Under the pieces are notes generated by a model. That model had not been told where the DNA came from, did no database searches, and saw only the letters and a list, made by a program, of their open reading frames with translations. Positions 32,715 to 33,179 of a DNA stretch of 33,179 bases are shown here, piece after piece. Made by a program: the position numbers and the translations under genes. Positions within the stretch are counted from its first letter, which is position 1; every line of letters starts with the position of its first letter. Source of the stretch: an uncultured Clostridia bacterium (GTDB lineage Bacteria; Bacillota_A; Clostridia; TANB77; CAG-508); NCBI GenBank assembly GCA_947628465.1, contig CANQZZ010000005.1:1-33179 (forward strand), read 5' to 3'.

Positions 32715-33179
32715 TTATTTACTACTTATATATTTTTGATTTTTACTCTTAGGTTTGTCTGGTATGGTCATATTTATTTTTTCTTTTTCTAATAATGGTT
32801 TTAAATAATTTCTTTTAAATCTATCTACACCTTTATATCCACAGTATTCAGCTATTTCTTTTGCTGTTTTTGCTTCTTTACAAAACTCTAATATTTTTTC
32901 TTCAATATTTTCATACGTCTTTTCATACGTCTTTTCATACGTCTTTTCTTGTACATTTTTATTTTCTCCTGTTAAATCAAGCAATTCTTCATCATTTTTT
33001 CTGTAGAAAATAACCATAAATCCATTCTTTCTAATTTCAAATTTAACTTTAACATTTGCTTTTTCACACGCTTCTGTAATTCTCCTAAATCCAGATCCCC
33101 ATTTTTCAATATCTTTTGATAAATATAAAGTATTTGCTATTAATGGATTTCTTGGAATAGAACCTGCACCTTCTATAAA
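32715..33179 (-). CDS. C-terminal part of an AlbA_2/Schlafen-type (RecG-like) ATP-binding regulator (partial)
   Basis: The frame stays open to the window edge, so the 5' part is missing; about 154 residues remain. PRNPLIANTLYLSKDIEKWGSG followed by FRRITEACEKANVKVKFEI and GFMVIFYRK is the C-terminal ATPase-like region of proteins often annotated as divergent AAA-4 or RecG-like regulators (the first block is split: PRNPLIANTLYL, then SKDIEKWGSGFRR). A KTYE repeat (about 116-127 from the left edge of the fragment) links it to a winged-helix-like end (ILEFCKEAKTAKEIAEYCGY). An ATG at 33017 is internal. Confidence 0.75.
   Translation of the reverse strand, partial: FIEGAGSIPRNPLIANTLYLSKDIEKWGSGFRRITEACEKANVKVKFEIRKNGFMVIFYRKNDEELLDLTGENKNVQEKTYEKTYEKTYENIEEKILEFCKEAKTAKEIAEYCGYKGVDRFKRNYLKPLLEKEKINMTIPDKPKSKNQKYISSK
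32912..32947 (-). repeat. Three 12-bp tandem repeats in the regulator gene
   Basis: Three perfect copies of CATACGTCTTTT (plus-strand reading) at 32912, 32924 and 32936, encoding repeated K-T-Y-E. In-frame repeats of this sort can change copy number by slippage. Confidence 0.9.

Noticed and set aside
1..33179. CRISPR arrays, insertion sequences, prophage genes and tRNA genes
   Set aside because: I saw no spaced direct repeats of CRISPR type, no transposase or integrase motifs and no tRNA cloverleaf in the window; short tRNA-like folds could be missed by eye.

Overview
The window is very AT-rich DNA from a spore-forming, anaerobic, low-GC Firmicute, most likely an uncultured Clostridia member. 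The evidence is a set of clostridial sporulation genes (spoVAC-spoVAD-spoVAE, sipL, yunB, yabG, spoIIID), a class III fructose-1,6-bisphosphatase, rubrerythrin, Firmicute-type sepF/divIVA, strong GGAGG ribosome binding sites, and a Gram-positive type IV pilus operon.

Layout. Positions 1-630 hold the tail of a sortase-anchored surface protein and a lipoprotein, facing each other across a shared terminator. Positions 673-6684 (minus) hold fbp, rimO, an RNase E/G-like gene, pth and a glycosyltransferase. Positions 6875-9285 (minus) hold divIVA, sepF and an HlyD-like membrane protein. Positions 9318-13404 (minus) hold miaA, mutL and a ROK kinase. Positions 13532-22856 (minus) form a nine-gene type IV pilus operon (pilM/N, pilO-like, pilP-like, pilin, prepilin peptidase-like, pseudopilin, pilB, pilT, pilC). 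Positions 23130-25398 (plus) hold a dodecin and the spoVA genes. Then come rplT-rpmI-infC (minus) and rplM-rpsI (plus), divergent from overlapping promoters and each with an RNA leader. The right end (minus) holds rubrerythrin, yunB, sipL, veg, yabG, spoIIID and a partial regulator gene.

The main discovery candidate is a CGG-directed +1 reading-frame change. Six conserved genes (pth, miaA, pilB, spoVAD, spoVAE, yabG) look broken, but each is restored exactly by skipping the C of an in-frame CGG codon. There are eight such sites, two each in spoVAE and yabG. Each has the form NNT-CGG-N and is read as NNT-(C)-GGN, giving glycine. I checked every CGG/CCG trinucleotide in the window by hand: all eight in-frame CGG codons in roughly ten thousand codons sit at these junctions, and none is read as an ordinary codon. 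The extra base always lies exactly on a codon boundary and never inside a TGG tryptophan codon, which argues against random sequencing error or gene decay. The simplest model is that CGG is unassigned (no tRNA-Arg CCG) and acts as a programmed +1 frameshift signal, much like the yeast Ty1 heptamer CUU-AGG-C.

Other notable points: phased TGTAAT-N5 repeats resembling WalR/YycF boxes at three places; a probable non-canonical AUA start for infC; perfect inverted repeats in both gaps of the spoVA operon; a prepilin peptidase that appears to lack both catalytic aspartates; and a 16-bp identity between two promoter spacers.
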